Assembly (NCBI GenBank): GCA_902826635.1
Contig: CADEFQ010000002.1
Span: 23,309 to 87,308 of the forward strand
Reading direction: 5' to 3'
Origin: an uncultured Pseudomonadota bacterium
GTDB lineage: Bacteria; Pseudomonadota; Gammaproteobacteria; Steroidobacterales; Steroidobacteraceae
Length of the DNA stretch: 64,000 bases
Positions 1 to 8,241 of the stretch are shown piece after piece. The stretch's first letter is position 1; every line of letters begins with the position of its first letter. A program made the translations under genes and the position numbers. The notes under the pieces are model-generated. The model saw only the letters and a list, made by a program, of their open reading frames with translations, was not told the DNA's origin and did not search any database.

Positions 1-114
1 TTCGCCAGACGCAGTCGTCAGCGCGTTCACCGACACGCCCGATCGCCTTCCCGTAAGGCCCGATGAACCGACCGCAATCCCTCGCACCAACCTTGGCCCG
101 CGACCGCGAGCGCT

Positions 115-145
115 AAAAAAAGACAAGCCGCCTCAGCCGCGCGGC
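115..145 (-). terminator. Probable intrinsic terminator of the DUF6522-like gene
   Basis: Read on the minus strand, GCCGC and GCGGC arms enclose a 9-base loop that contains the stop codon, and the hairpin is followed by TTGTCTTTTTTT. A GC stem plus T-run is the usual rho-independent layout. Positions 1-114 to its left show no assignable gene; one plus-strand frame stays open from base 1 but has no recognisable content. Confidence 0.5.
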
Positions 146-357
146 ACCCGCTTCGCACCGCGGGATCGGGGCCGCGCGGCCGACTCGACGGACTGTGAGA
201 TCACGGACCCGGCGTCGTCGACGCCGCGCTCACACAGGCTCGTGAGGGTCCCCTCGCGCAAGCGCGTCTGTACGTCGCGTGGTTCGACGCCAAGGCCTGC
301 GCCAATCAGCGCCGCATCCACGCTGAACACGCCCTCTGCAAATTCCACCTTGATCAA
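133..357 (-). CDS. Small DUF6522-like protein
   Basis: About 74 residues. The N-terminal two thirds (IKVEFAEGVFSVDAALI, then LTSLCERGVDDAG) resembles the DUF6522 family of small proteins of unknown function, as I remember it. I place the start at TTG 357 because AGGAGGAGAG lies just upstream in the message; an ATG at 417 is in frame but has no ribosome binding site and would add 20 unrelated residues. After DDAG the sequence no longer looks like the family, which normally continues with an aromatic beta-strand segment, so the C-terminus may be frameshifted or diverged. It is divergent from the DUF2249 gene at 442. Family assignment is from memory of the motif. Confidence 0.45.
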   Translation of the reverse strand: MIKVEFAEGVFSVDAALIGAGLGVEPRDVQTRLREGTLTSLCERGVDDAGSVISQSVESAARPRSRGAKRVPRG

Positions 358-369
358 TCGGCTCTCCTC

Positions 370-383
370 CTGACATGGATCAA
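370..383 (+). promoter_or_regulatory. FNR/ANR-type box upstream of the DUF2249 gene
   Basis: CTGACATGGATCAA matches TTGAT-N4-ATCAA at 8 of 10 positions. Its centre is 376.5, so a class II start 41.5 bases on would be near 418, and GATGAT at 406-411 is a fair -10 for that start. It also overlaps the ribosome binding site of the divergent minus-strand gene. The window encodes an FNR-like regulator at 12646-13401. Confidence 0.4.
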
Positions 384-441
384 TGAAACGATAGACTCGG
401 GGAAAGATGATTGCCACCCGCTACGAACAGCAGGAGCAAGC

Positions 442-696
442 ATGGAACCCTCGATCCCGGACGCGGAACACACCTATCCGTTCGATGCACGCGGCGTCGC
501 GCGGCGCTTTCGTCACTCGGCGATCTTCGGCGCGCTCGGCGCGCTCGAGCCGGGCGAGACCATGCGTTTCATCAACGACCACGACCCCTTGCCGTTGCTC
601 GACCAGATCCGCCACCGCCTCGGCACACGCGTGCGGATCGCCTACGTGCAGCGCGAAGCCGGTGCGATCGTCATCGATTTTGCAGTCGTCGCGTGA
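442..696 (+). CDS. DUF2249 domain protein
   Basis: 84 residues. The segment FINDHDPLPLLDQIRHRL is the core of DUF2249, a small TusA-like fold family. DUF2249 proteins are often encoded near denitrification and NO-related genes, but no enzyme activity is established. The start follows CAGGAG with 6-base spacing. An FNR-type box lies 58 bases upstream, which suggests co-regulation with the norB/nirK cluster at 13.5-19 kb. The gene stands alone between a divergent DUF6522-like gene and a convergent MOSC gene. Confidence 0.75.
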   Translation: MEPSIPDAEHTYPFDARGVARRFRHSAIFGALGALEPGETMRFINDHDPLPLLDQIRHRLGTRVRIAYVQREAGAIVIDFAVVA

Positions 697-726
697 GCCG
701 GGCCCGTCCGGGCACGCACGACCACA

Positions 727-1425
727 CTACAGGCGCGCAGGGCCGTCGATCCGGGCGGTCCAGTCTTCGACGGCGCGTCGCGAGAGTCGCGCGTTCGCGA
801 GACGCCGCCACGACGGCGTCAGCGGCAGCGCGAGCATCGCGTTCAGCGCATCGAAGTCGAGCACCTTGCGGTAGAGCGTATCGATCAGGCGCTGCAGCGA
901 CCATTCCGGAAACGGCCGCTCCAGAAGCTGGATCGCGTCGCCGGCGCGCAGCTCGCCCGTTTCCAGGACCCGGTAGTACCAGCCGGTGCGCCCCGACTGC
1001 TGCACGCGCAACACCATGTCGGCGCAGCCAAAGCGATCGTTCAATTTCCAGCAAGGCTGGCGACTCTGCGAGACTTCGAGCACCACTGCCCCGACGCGCA
1101 GTCGATCCCCCAGGCACACTTCCGCCTCGGTGAGCCCGGAGCTGCTGAGGTTTTCACCGAATGCGCCGGGTTGCGTCAGCACCGGCCGCTCGCCCAACTC
1201 CGCGCGCCAGTGCGCGTAGTGTTCGAAAGCATAGTGGTGGACGGCCTTGTCCGGGCCGCCGTGCACGCGTCGATCGCCCTGCTCGTCGCCGGCGAGCCCT
1301 TCGCGCCCCACCGCCACCGCGCCGGCGACACTCTGCTTGGCGATGGCGCTCGAGGTGCCGGGGCGGGTGTAGGGCACCGCCCGCCCGCTCAACACTGCTT
1401 CGACCCGGCCCAGACACACGTTCAC
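727..1425 (-). CDS. MOSC domain protein, YiiM-like
   Basis: 232 residues, close to the usual length of YiiM-type proteins. The MOSC core spans roughly residues 20-160 and includes [25 protein letters not shown] and the conserved cysteine in [10 protein letters not shown]-terminal 3-alpha segment (about 175-220) follows. MOSC proteins bind or handle molybdenum cofactor sulfur chemistry; E. coli YiiM reduces N-hydroxylated bases with the pterin cofactor. The start is GTG at 1425. It is divergent from the formaldehyde-activating enzyme gene. The precise substrate cannot be read from sequence. Confidence 0.85.
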   Translation of the reverse strand: MNVCLGRVEAVLSGRAVPYTRPGTSSAIAKQSVAGAVAVGREGLAGDEQGDRRVHGGPDKAVHHYAFEHYAHWRAELGERPVLTQPGAFGENLSSSGLTEAEVCLGDRLRVGAVVLEVSQSRQPCWKLNDRFGCADMVLRVQQSGRTGWYYRVLETGELRAGDAIQLLERPFPEWSLQRLIDTLYRKVLDFDALNAMLALPLTPSWRRLANARLSRRAVEDWTARIDGPARL

Positions 1426-1454
1426 CCGACACTCCGTTTGCTGCCGCTGCGACC

Positions 1455-1482
1455 ATTACAGCACGGCCCGCGGCGCTATAAT
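1455..1482 (+). promoter_or_regulatory. Sigma-70-type promoter of the gfa gene
   Basis: A perfect TATAAT at 1477-1482 is preceded by ATTACA at 1455-1460 with 16-base spacing. Transcription would start near 1489, giving a leader of about 24 bases that contains the GGAGGG ribosome binding site before ATG 1513. Confidence 0.55.
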
Positions 1483-1512
1483 GTGGCTGGCTACCCACGC
1501 CAGGGAGGGCGT

Positions 1513-2091
1513 ATGAATTCCTTCTCCATCCACCCACTCGTCGATCAGGGCATCGTGCGCGGCGCCGCCAATTTCGCCGGCGGCACCTTGAGCTGCCACT
1601 GCGCCGCGAAGGCGGTGACCGTACGGATCACCGGCAACGTCGCACACAACCACGCCTGCGGCTGCACGAAATGCTGGAAGCCGAAAGGCGCGGCGTTCTC
1701 GATCGTCGCCGTGGTGCCGCGCGACAAACTGTCGGTCACCGCCAACGCCGACAAACTGCGCATCGTCGATTCCGGCGCCGCCATTCAGCGCCACGCCTGC
1801 CGGGAGTGCGGCGTTCACCTGTACGGCCGCATCGAGAACCGGGCACACCCCTTCCATGGGCTCGACTTCGTGCACGTCGAGCTGTCTAAGGACGTGGGCT
1901 GGGCCGCGCCCGAGTTCGCGGCGTTCGTGTCATCGATCGTCGAAGCGGGCGCGGCGCGACCCGATCAGATGGACGATGTCCGCGCGCGGCTGCGCGCGCT
2001 CGGCCTGCCGCCCTACGACTGCCTGTCGCCGCCGCTGATGGACGCGATCGCGACTCACTCGGCCAAGGCGAAGGGTGTGCTCGCCGCTTGA
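1513..2091 (+). CDS. gfa: S-(hydroxymethyl)glutathione synthase (glutathione-dependent formaldehyde-activating enzyme)
   Basis: 192 residues, the full family length. The enzyme accelerates the condensation of formaldehyde with glutathione, the entry step of glutathione-dependent formaldehyde detoxification. It belongs to the DUF636/Gfa zinc family: zinc cysteines are seen in [24 protein letters not shown] and [13 protein letters not shown]. The N-terminal [11 protein letters not shown] and C-terminal [12 protein letters not shown] are characteristic. The start ATG has GGAGGG upstream. It is monocistronic and convergent with the GntR gene. No formaldehyde dehydrogenase gene is next to it. One possible source of formaldehyde in the same window is the methanethiol oxidase at 61.7-63 kb; that link is inference. 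Confidence 0.95.
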   Translation: MNSFSIHPLVDQGIVRGAANFAGGTLSCHCAAKAVTVRITGNVAHNHACGCTKCWKPKGAAFSIVAVVPRDKLSVTANADKLRIVDSGAAIQRHACRECGVHLYGRIENRAHPFHGLDFVHVELSKDVGWAAPEFAAFVSSIVEAGAARPDQMDDVRARLRALGLPPYDCLSPPLMDAIATHSAKAKGVLAA

Positions 2092-2101
2092 CTACGCTGC
2101 G

Positions 2102-2764
2102 CTACAGCGCGGCGCGTTTTTCGAGGAACTTGCGCAGATCGTCCCGCACGCCCCGGATGTGCGCGGTGAGGAGCCGCTGAGCGCCAGTCTTGTCGCCCGC
2201 CTCGCACAGGTCGACCAGCCGGATATGCTCTTCATGGGCGCGGCGCCGGTTCTTCTCCGAGATGGCGAGCTGGATGCGCACGTATCGGTCGAGGTTGTCG
2301 TGGATGCGCTGGACGAACCCGAGCGTCGCTGGACGATTCGCCGAAAGGTACAGTTCCGCATGCAGCTTCCAGTTGAGCTGCCCCCACTGCCGGGGCGGCG
2401 CGACATCCATCTTCGCGACGATCGCACGAGCCCGCGCGATCGAGTCGGCTCCGATGCGGCCGATTGCGCGTTTCAGAAGTTCCGCCTCGAGTACCGACCG
2501 GATGTCGAACAACTCCTCGATTTCCGCAGCCGACAGCTGGGTCACGACGGCGCCTTTGTAAGGCACTGTCGTGATCAGACCCTCCGATTCGAGCAGCTGA
2601 AATGCCTCGCGCACCGGGATGTGGCTCACGCCGAGCCGCTTCGCGATCTCGTGCTGCTTCAGCTGCTGGCCCTGCGCGTAGGTGTTGGAAATGATCAGCT
2701 CGCGCAGTGAATCGGCGACCTGAATGGACAGAGATCGTCGCTCCGGCGTGGTGGATGGCTCCAT
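2102..2764 (-). CDS. GntR-family transcriptional regulator, FCD type
   Basis: 220 residues. The winged helix-turn-helix is at about 10-75 (QLKQHEIAKRLGVSHIPVRE and LLESEGLITTVPYKGAVV), followed by an all-helical FCD ligand and metal-binding domain (about 80-210). FCD regulators usually repress catabolic or uptake genes until an organic acid or other metabolite binds. It is encoded directly downstream of, and in the same direction as, the TonB-dependent receptor gene with a 131-base gap, so the receptor and the divergent S9 peptidase are its likely targets. The gap holds GTATGATATC (2803-2812), which could be an operator or part of its own promoter. The ligand is unknown. Confidence 0.85.
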   Translation of the reverse strand: MEPSTTPERRSLSIQVADSLRELIISNTYAQGQQLKQHEIAKRLGVSHIPVREAFQLLESEGLITTVPYKGAVVTQLSAAEIEELFDIRSVLEAELLKRAIGRIGADSIARARAIVAKMDVAPPRQWGQLNWKLHAELYLSANRPATLGFVQRIHDNLDRYVRIQLAISEKNRRRAHEEHIRLVDLCEAGDKTGAQRLLTAHIRGVRDDLRKFLEKRAAL

Positions 2765-2895
2765 GCGATTGCCCGTGTTCGCGCAGCTGCGCTGTCACAA
2801 AAGTATGATATCCGCAGTGCCGGCATTCAATGCGCGCCGGAAAGAGCAGCAAGCAGGCGCTGCTGCCCCTTCCGGCGAACGAGCCTTTCTGGCGG

Positions 2896-5829
2896 TCAGT
2901 TCGAGCCCGCGAAGCCCGCTGTCACGCGCACATAGAAGAATCGCCCGAGCACGTCGTCGAGCGCGAGGCGGCCCGAGGACGTGAAAGGATGATTGCGCGG
3001 ACCCTCGTCGAAGACGTTGTTGACGCCCAGCGACAGCTTCACGTTCCACGGCGAGTCCCAAGCGAAGGACGCGTCGTGGTAGGTCACGGACGGCACGTGG
3101 TACAGAGGGCCGAGATCCTCGGCAGGATCGAGCACGCTGTTGCTGGTCACCGTCGAATCGATCCAGCGCACGTACCAGTTCGCAGCCACGGAACCGCGCC
3201 GATAGCCGAGATTGAGGAGCGCCCGCCATTCCGGGTTGTCGTACTCGCCGGCCCGGTCGAAGGTGGTCGAGACGCCGGTGGCGATGTTGCGATCGATGAA
3301 CGCATTCGTGATCTGGTGCGTGCCGACGAGCCGCGCCCGGACGCTGCCCCAATCTGAATCGCCCGTGTGCAGCGCGTTCAGGCTGGCGGCATACGACACC
3401 TCAAAGTCGATACCCTTGACGCGAAAGCCCGAAGCGTTGACGTAACTGTCCTTCACTTCGTCGATGTTGCCGGTCGCATCGCGGGTCGTGAAACCGCAGA
3501 ACTGGTTGTCGATGCTGGGCAGATCCACGCAGTTATCGATCGTCTGCTGCGCGCCGATCCGCGCGATGCCGCCCCGGAGATCGATGTCGTACCAGTCCGC
3601 CGCGATCGTCAGGTTCGGCACCCAGCGCGGCTGGAATACGAGGCCGGCGGTGAGGGTATTGGCCTCCTCGACGTCGAGGTCGGGATTGCCGGTCGTGAAC
3701 ACGAGCGTCGTCACGCGGCGCGTGTTGGGGTCGAAGTTCACGGGATCGAGGCCCAGCGCGAGGCAATTGGCGCGGCGCTGCGCGGTGCCCGAGTCGAGCA
3801 GGAGCGGGTCACAGGGGTCGGAGAGACCCTGCGCGCCGCGGCTGCCGGGGTCGAAGAGCTCGGCCAGCGCGGGCGCGCGCACGGTTCCCGACTTCGTTGC
3901 ACGGAAGCGGATGTCCGCGACCGGCGCCCACGAGAGCCCGAGCTTGTAAGTATCGACGCCGCCCGCGCGCTCGTAGTCCGAGTAGCGCCAGGCACCCTCG
4001 ACATCGAGACTCTTCGCGAACGGCCGGTCCTTCAGGATCGGCACCAGCAGCTCCGCATACGCCTCCCGCACGCTGCTCGACGCTTCGACCGGAGAGAACT
4101 GGCTCGCGAAGAAGCCGAGCGCCTGTTCCCAGACAAAGGACGGCCGGAAGTTCAGCTCGTCCTCGCGATACTCCGCACCCAGCGCGAACTTCAGATCGCC
4201 GGCCGGCAGTTCGAACAGCGGACCGGTCACGATCGCCTGCGCGAGCTTCTGGGCCGTATCGGTCACGCTCGTGTGCTCGCGCACGCGCACGTAGTCGAGC
4301 GCGGCCTGCGAGATCGTCCCGACGCCGAACACGTCGACCGGCACACAGCCCCGGGCACGCGCAGCCGCGTCGCGACACACGGGTTGTCCGGTGACTGGGT
4401 CGGCGATGGCGTCGATCGCGTCGGACCAGTTCGCATCGAGGCGGTCATTCAGATTCGAATTTCGGGTGTTGGTCTTGCCGTAGCCCCCATATACCGACCA
4501 CTGGTACTTCGAGGCAATCTCGCCCTCGAGCCCGGTCGTAAATGACCAAAAATTGCGGTTGATGTCAGCCCCGCGAGGCCCGAACTCGTCGTGCTGCCGC
4601 GAGATCGAAACACCCGCCTCGCCCCCGGCGATCAGCTGCTGGCGGACCGCGGCCGGCATGAAGGGGTTGTCGGTCGCGACGAAAGTCGAGAACACGTCGA
4701 ACACCGGGCCGATCCGGTCGGTCGAGGTCGAATCCGTGAACATCAGCTCGTTGACGAACCTGACGCTGTCGGTCAGATCGTAGTCGAGCTTGGCGTACGC
4801 CGACGTGCGCCGCAGCGGAACGATGCGCGAATCGAATGCCTGCGGGTGCCCGCCGTCCGGACCGAGCGATGCAAAACCGTCGATCACGCCGCGCGGGCTG
4901 TTGCTCGCGTTGAAGGCGCGGAAGTTGTCGAGCGTCGGATCGAAGATCGCGTAGCCGCCGAGCGCGGAACTGAATGTCGTGATCGTCGGAATGCCGAAGA
5001 ACACGGTGAGCGCATCCTTCAGGCGGACGCGCGCCGGGATACCGTCGTTGGGGCCGGTGTTGGCCGGGTTGCTCACGAGGTAGTCGCCGACGTCGAGGCC
5101 CCGGTCCGCCAGCAGCAGCCGGGTGTTTTCGAGGTGCGTGACATTGAACACCGCATTGCCGCGGTCGAAGTTGCCGCCCAGCGTCATGCTGAACGTGGTG
5201 TCGTTGTAGTCACCGGGCTCGTCCGTGCCGTATTGCGCCTGGAACTGCACACCCTCGAAGTCCTTCTTGAGGATGAAGTTCACGACACCCGCGACCGCAT
5301 CCGCACCATAGACCGCTGCGGAACCTCCCGTCTGGATCTCGACGCGATCGATCAGCGCGGTCGGGATGTTGCCGACGTCGAGGGCGAGGAAGTTGGCGTC
5401 GTTCGGCGTACCAACGCGACGGCGGCCGTCGATCAGCGAGAGTGTGCGGTTCACCCCTAGGTTGCGCAGGTTCAGCTGGTTCAGGCCGACGTTGCCGAAG
5501 CTGAAGCTCGTATTGGTGTTGTTGAAGCCGTCGCCGATCTGCGGAAACTCGTCGACGAGGTCGATGATGTTCGTGATTCCTCTCGCGTCGATCAGCTCCG
5601 CGCCGATGACGGTGGTCGGCGTCGGGACGGCGAGTTCGGGTCGCGCGATGCGTGAGCCGGTCACCACGATTTCCTTGAGTTCGTCGGACGGCTCCCCGGC
5701 GGCCTGGGCCCGCGCCACCTGCTGCGCCTGCGTGGTGAGCAGGGCACAGGCCGCGAGGCCGGTCAGCAGTGCAGTGCGACGACCGGCAAGGCGGTATCCG
5801 CCCGTCAAGAATCGGCTGAAGAAATACAT
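2896..5829 (-). CDS. TonB-dependent outer membrane receptor
   Basis: 977 residues, typical for a large TonB-dependent receptor. It has an N-terminal signal segment (to about residue 44), a TonB box in KEIVVTGSRI, a plug domain (about 60-170, including LRNLGVNRTLSLIDGRR and GGSAAVYGADAVAGVVNFI), and a 22-strand barrel ending in FFYVRVTAGF plus four residues. It imports a scarce nutrient across the outer membrane using TonB energy. Its neighbours, a secreted S9 peptidase, a GntR regulator and a CmcJ-type oxygenase, suggest a peptide or peptide-derived natural product. GGGGAGA precedes ATG 5829. The promoter lies in the AT-rich island shared with the S9 gene. Confidence 0.9.
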   Translation of the reverse strand: MYFFSRFLTGGYRLAGRRTALLTGLAACALLTTQAQQVARAQAAGEPSDELKEIVVTGSRIARPELAVPTPTTVIGAELIDARGITNIIDLVDEFPQIGDGFNNTNTSFSFGNVGLNQLNLRNLGVNRTLSLIDGRRRVGTPNDANFLALDVGNIPTALIDRVEIQTGGSAAVYGADAVAGVVNFILKKDFEGVQFQAQYGTDEPGDYNDTTFSMTLGGNFDRGNAVFNVTHLENTRLLLADRGLDVGDYLVSNPANTGPNDGIPARVRLKDALTVFFGIPTITTFSSALGGYAIFDPTLDNFRAFNASNSPRGVIDGFASLGPDGGHPQAFDSRIVPLRRTSAYAKLDYDLTDSVRFVNELMFTDSTSTDRIGPVFDVFSTFVATDNPFMPAAVRQQLIAGGEAGVSISRQHDEFGPRGADINRNFWSFTTGLEGEIASKYQWSVYGGYGKTNTRNSNLNDRLDANWSDAIDAIADPVTGQPVCRDAAARARGCVPVDVFGVGTISQAALDYVRVREHTSVTDTAQKLAQAIVTGPLFELPAGDLKFALGAEYREDELNFRPSFVWEQALGFFASQFSPVEASSSVREAYAELLVPILKDRPFAKSLDVEGAWRYSDYERAGGVDTYKLGLSWAPVADIRFRATKSGTVRAPALAELFDPGSRGAQGLSDPCDPLLLDSGTAQRRANCLALGLDPVNFDPNTRRVTTLVFTTGNPDLDVEEANTLTAGLVFQPRWVPNLTIAADWYDIDLRGGIARIGAQQTIDNCVDLPSIDNQFCGFTTRDATGNIDEVKDSYVNASGFRVKGIDFEVSYAASLNALHTGDSDWGSVRARLVGTHQITNAFIDRNIATGVSTTFDRAGEYDNPEWRALLNLGYRRGSVAANWYVRWIDSTVTSNSVLDPAEDLGPLYHVPSVTYHDASFAWDSPWNVKLSLGVNNVFDEGPRNHPFTSSGRLALDDVLGRFFYVRVTAGFAGSN

Positions 5830-5876
5830 GGCTGTCTCCCCGTGGTGCGCTCGCCGACCCCCGGCGAGCCGCTGTC

Positions 5877-5899
5877 GATATAAGATATATTATATTATC
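5877..5899. promoter_or_regulatory. AT-rich divergent promoter/operator between receptor and S9 peptidase genes
   Basis: A block of almost pure A/T stands out in a very GC-rich region. On the minus strand it contains TATAAT (5894-5889), suitable as the receptor -10. It begins GATA and ends TATC, a weak palindrome whose centre could bind a dimeric regulator such as the GntR protein encoded next to the receptor. Operator function is inference. Confidence 0.35.
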
Positions 5900-5952
5900 A
5901 GCCAGTGTACAAGCTCGCCCCGAGCCGCGCCCGCCGCGCGGGAAAGGCCCTC

Positions 5953-8241
5953 ATGCCCCGCCCTCATGCCATTGCGTCCGCCCTCGCGCTCATCGCGATC
6001 TGCCTGACAGGCACCGCCACCGCAGACGATCTGCGGGAGGCCTATGCACGCGCGGAGGCCCTGCTTCCGCAAAACGTCCCCCTGCGCACGGGCGACTTGG
6101 TCATGCGGCCGCTGTGGTCGAAGTCAGGCGAATACTTCGTTTACACACGCACTATCGACGGGCGGCGCGAGACTCTCCGGATCGGAATGGCGGGCGGCGA
6201 CAGAAGCCGCCTGTTCGAACACCAAGCGGCGGCGCGCGCACTCGCACCCGCCTGCCCGGAGCGCGTCGATCCCGACCGACTGCCGCTCACGCCCGAGCGC
6301 CTCACCGACCGCGGCGAGCTGATCGCGCGCGCGTGTGACAAGCTCTGGCGCGTTCCGCGCGACGGCAACGCCGTCGCGATCGACGAGGAGAACAAAGATG
6401 ATCCGGCGCGGTCCCCCGACGGGCAGTGGGACGCCCGGGTACGCGGTGGAAATCTCTATCTGAAATCGCGGATCGACGGCCGCGAGATTGCGCTGACGAC
6501 CGACGGTACGCTGGAGCGGTTCTACGCGCGCCCCGTCCCCGACGCCTCGGCGCTGCGCCGGAACCGCCCGTATTTCCCGGATGGGCCCGCCGACGTCGTC
6601 TGGTCGCGCGACTCGAAACGACTCGCGACGTACCGCATCGACGCCACGGGCGCCGGCAAGCTGACGCTCGTGCAATCGGTGCCGCCCCAGGGCAAACGGC
6701 CGCGTTCGCTCGACTACTACTACCCCCTCACCGGGGACGCCCGGGTGCCGCAGGCGAGCGCGATCGTATTCGAGGTGCCTGCCGCGCGACGAATCGATCT
6801 CGTACACGAACCCGTGCCGATCCTCTATTACGGTGGCCTCGGCCTGCAGTGGCGCAACAACGACCGGCGCGTGCTGTTCGAGTCCGTGGATCGCGGCCGC
6901 AAGACCCTGTCGGTGATCGACGGCGACGCGCAAGACGGCTCGACACGCGTGGCGCTGCGCGAACGGTCGGACACGTTCGTGGCGCTGCAATGGGACAAAT
7001 GGCAGCTGGTCGACGAATGGGACCAGTACCTCTGGATCGCGGAGCGCGACGGTCGACCTCAGTTGCAGCTGATCGACGCCGGGAGCGGCGCACTCGTGCG
7101 CGTCCTGGCGGGCGGCACCTGGTCGACGCTGTCGGTCCAGCACGTCGATCGCGGGAGCGGGACGATTTTCTTCGTCGGCACCGGGCACGATGGACGCGAC
7201 CCTTACCTGCGGCGACTCTATAGTGTGGCTCGCGGCGGCGGTGCGGTGCGACTGCTCACGCCGGAGCCGGTCGATCACGACGTGTCGGTAGCACCGGACG
7301 GCCGGCACTTCGTCGACAACCTGTCACGCGCCGACCTACCGACGCGCACGGTGCTGCGCGACACGCGTAGCGGCCGTGTGCTGCGCGAGCTCGCTGCGGC
7401 GAAAACTGACGAACTCGAGCGCATCGGCTTCACGCTGCCCGAGCCGTTCGAGACGCTCGCGGCGGACGGTACGACGCCGATCTACGGCGTCATCTATCGT
7501 CCGGCCAGATTCAATCCCGCAGGCAAATACCCGGTGATCGACAACATCTACACTGGACCGCACTACACGATGGCGCCCAAGTCGTTCGAGCGAGCGTTGA
7601 CGGGCCGCACTGCCAACGCGATCGCGCAACTTGGCTTCATCGTCGTGCTCGTGGATGGCCGTGGTACGGCGGGTCGATCGCGCGCATTCATCGAACCGGC
7701 CTACGAGCGTCTCGGCAGTGTCGGGCTCGATGATCACGAGGCCGCGATCCGCGCCCTCGCGAAGCGCTACCCCTACATGGATCTCACGCGGGTAGGCGTC
7801 TACGGATTTTCAGCCGGCGGCTTCGACGCGGCGCGCGCGCTCTTTCACAAGCCGGACTTCTACAAAGTCGGTGTGGCGGCGTCGGGCAACCACGACCATC
7901 GCTCCGACAAGGCCTGGTGGAACGAAATCTGGATGGGCTACCCGCTCGGGCCGCAATACGACCGCGAATCGAACCTCACCTGGGCGAAGCAGCTGCAGGG
8001 CAAGCTGCTGCTCGCCCACGGGGAGCTAGACGAAAACGTCAACCCAATGGCGACGCTTCAGCTCGTCGACGCCTTGATCACGGCCAACAAGGATTTCGAG
8101 CTGCTGATCGTTCCCGGCGCCGGGCACTTTCTCGACGATTCACCCTACTTTCTGCGGCGCGAGTGGGACTTTTTCGTGCGTCATCTGCTCGGCGCCGAGC
8201 CGCCCGCGGGATTCAGGATTGCGCCGTTTCGCTCTCCGTGA
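5953..8241 (+). CDS. Secreted S9-family serine peptidase (prolyl oligopeptidase / dipeptidyl peptidase IV type)
   Basis: 762 residues counted from ATG 5953, chosen because it begins a clean signal peptide (MPRPHAIASALALIA, cleaved near TATA-DD). A beta-propeller domain occupies the N-terminal two thirds and an alpha/beta hydrolase domain the rest. The catalytic triad is visible: S620 in GFSAGG, D693 in GELDENVNP and H725 in PGAGHFL. The nucleophile elbow reads GFSAGG rather than the more common GWSYGG. The family cleaves short peptides, often after proline. The gene is divergent from the TonB-dependent receptor, so it probably processes in the periplasm what the receptor brings in. Its last 102 bases overlap the 3' end of the convergent CmcJ-like gene. 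Confidence 0.9.
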   Translation: MPRPHAIASALALIAICLTGTATADDLREAYARAEALLPQNVPLRTGDLVMRPLWSKSGEYFVYTRTIDGRRETLRIGMAGGDRSRLFEHQAAARALAPACPERVDPDRLPLTPERLTDRGELIARACDKLWRVPRDGNAVAIDEENKDDPARSPDGQWDARVRGGNLYLKSRIDGREIALTTDGTLERFYARPVPDASALRRNRPYFPDGPADVVWSRDSKRLATYRIDATGAGKLTLVQSVPPQGKRPRSLDYYYPLTGDARVPQASAIVFEVPAARRIDLVHEPVPILYYGGLGLQWRNNDRRVLFESVDRGRKTLSVIDGDAQDGSTRVALRERSDTFVALQWDKWQLVDEWDQYLWIAERDGRPQLQLIDAGSGALVRVLAGGTWSTLSVQHVDRGSGTIFFVGTGHDGRDPYLRRLYSVARGGGAVRLLTPEPVDHDVSVAPDGRHFVDNLSRADLPTRTVLRDTRSGRVLRELAAAKTDELERIGFTLPEPFETLAADGTTPIYGVIYRPARFNPAGKYPVIDNIYTGPHYTMAPKSFERALTGRTANAIAQLGFIVVLVDGRGTAGRSRAFIEPAYERLGSVGLDDHEAAIRALAKRYPYMDLTRVGVYGFSAGGFDAARALFHKPDFYKVGVAASGNHDHRSDKAWWNEIWMGYPLGPQYDRESNLTWAKQLQGKLLLAHGELDENVNPMATLQLVDALITANKDFELLIVPGAGHFLDDSPYFLRREWDFFVRHLLGAEPPAGFRIAPFRSP

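Noticed and set aside
1..114. A plus-strand frame open from base 1, possibly the end of a gene
   Set aside because: No recognisable content and it runs on through the antisense of the DUF6522-like gene.
5830..5952. Start of the S9 peptidase at the ATG-like codon near 5905
   Set aside because: The 16 extra residues are basic and precede a complete signal peptide that begins at 5953.
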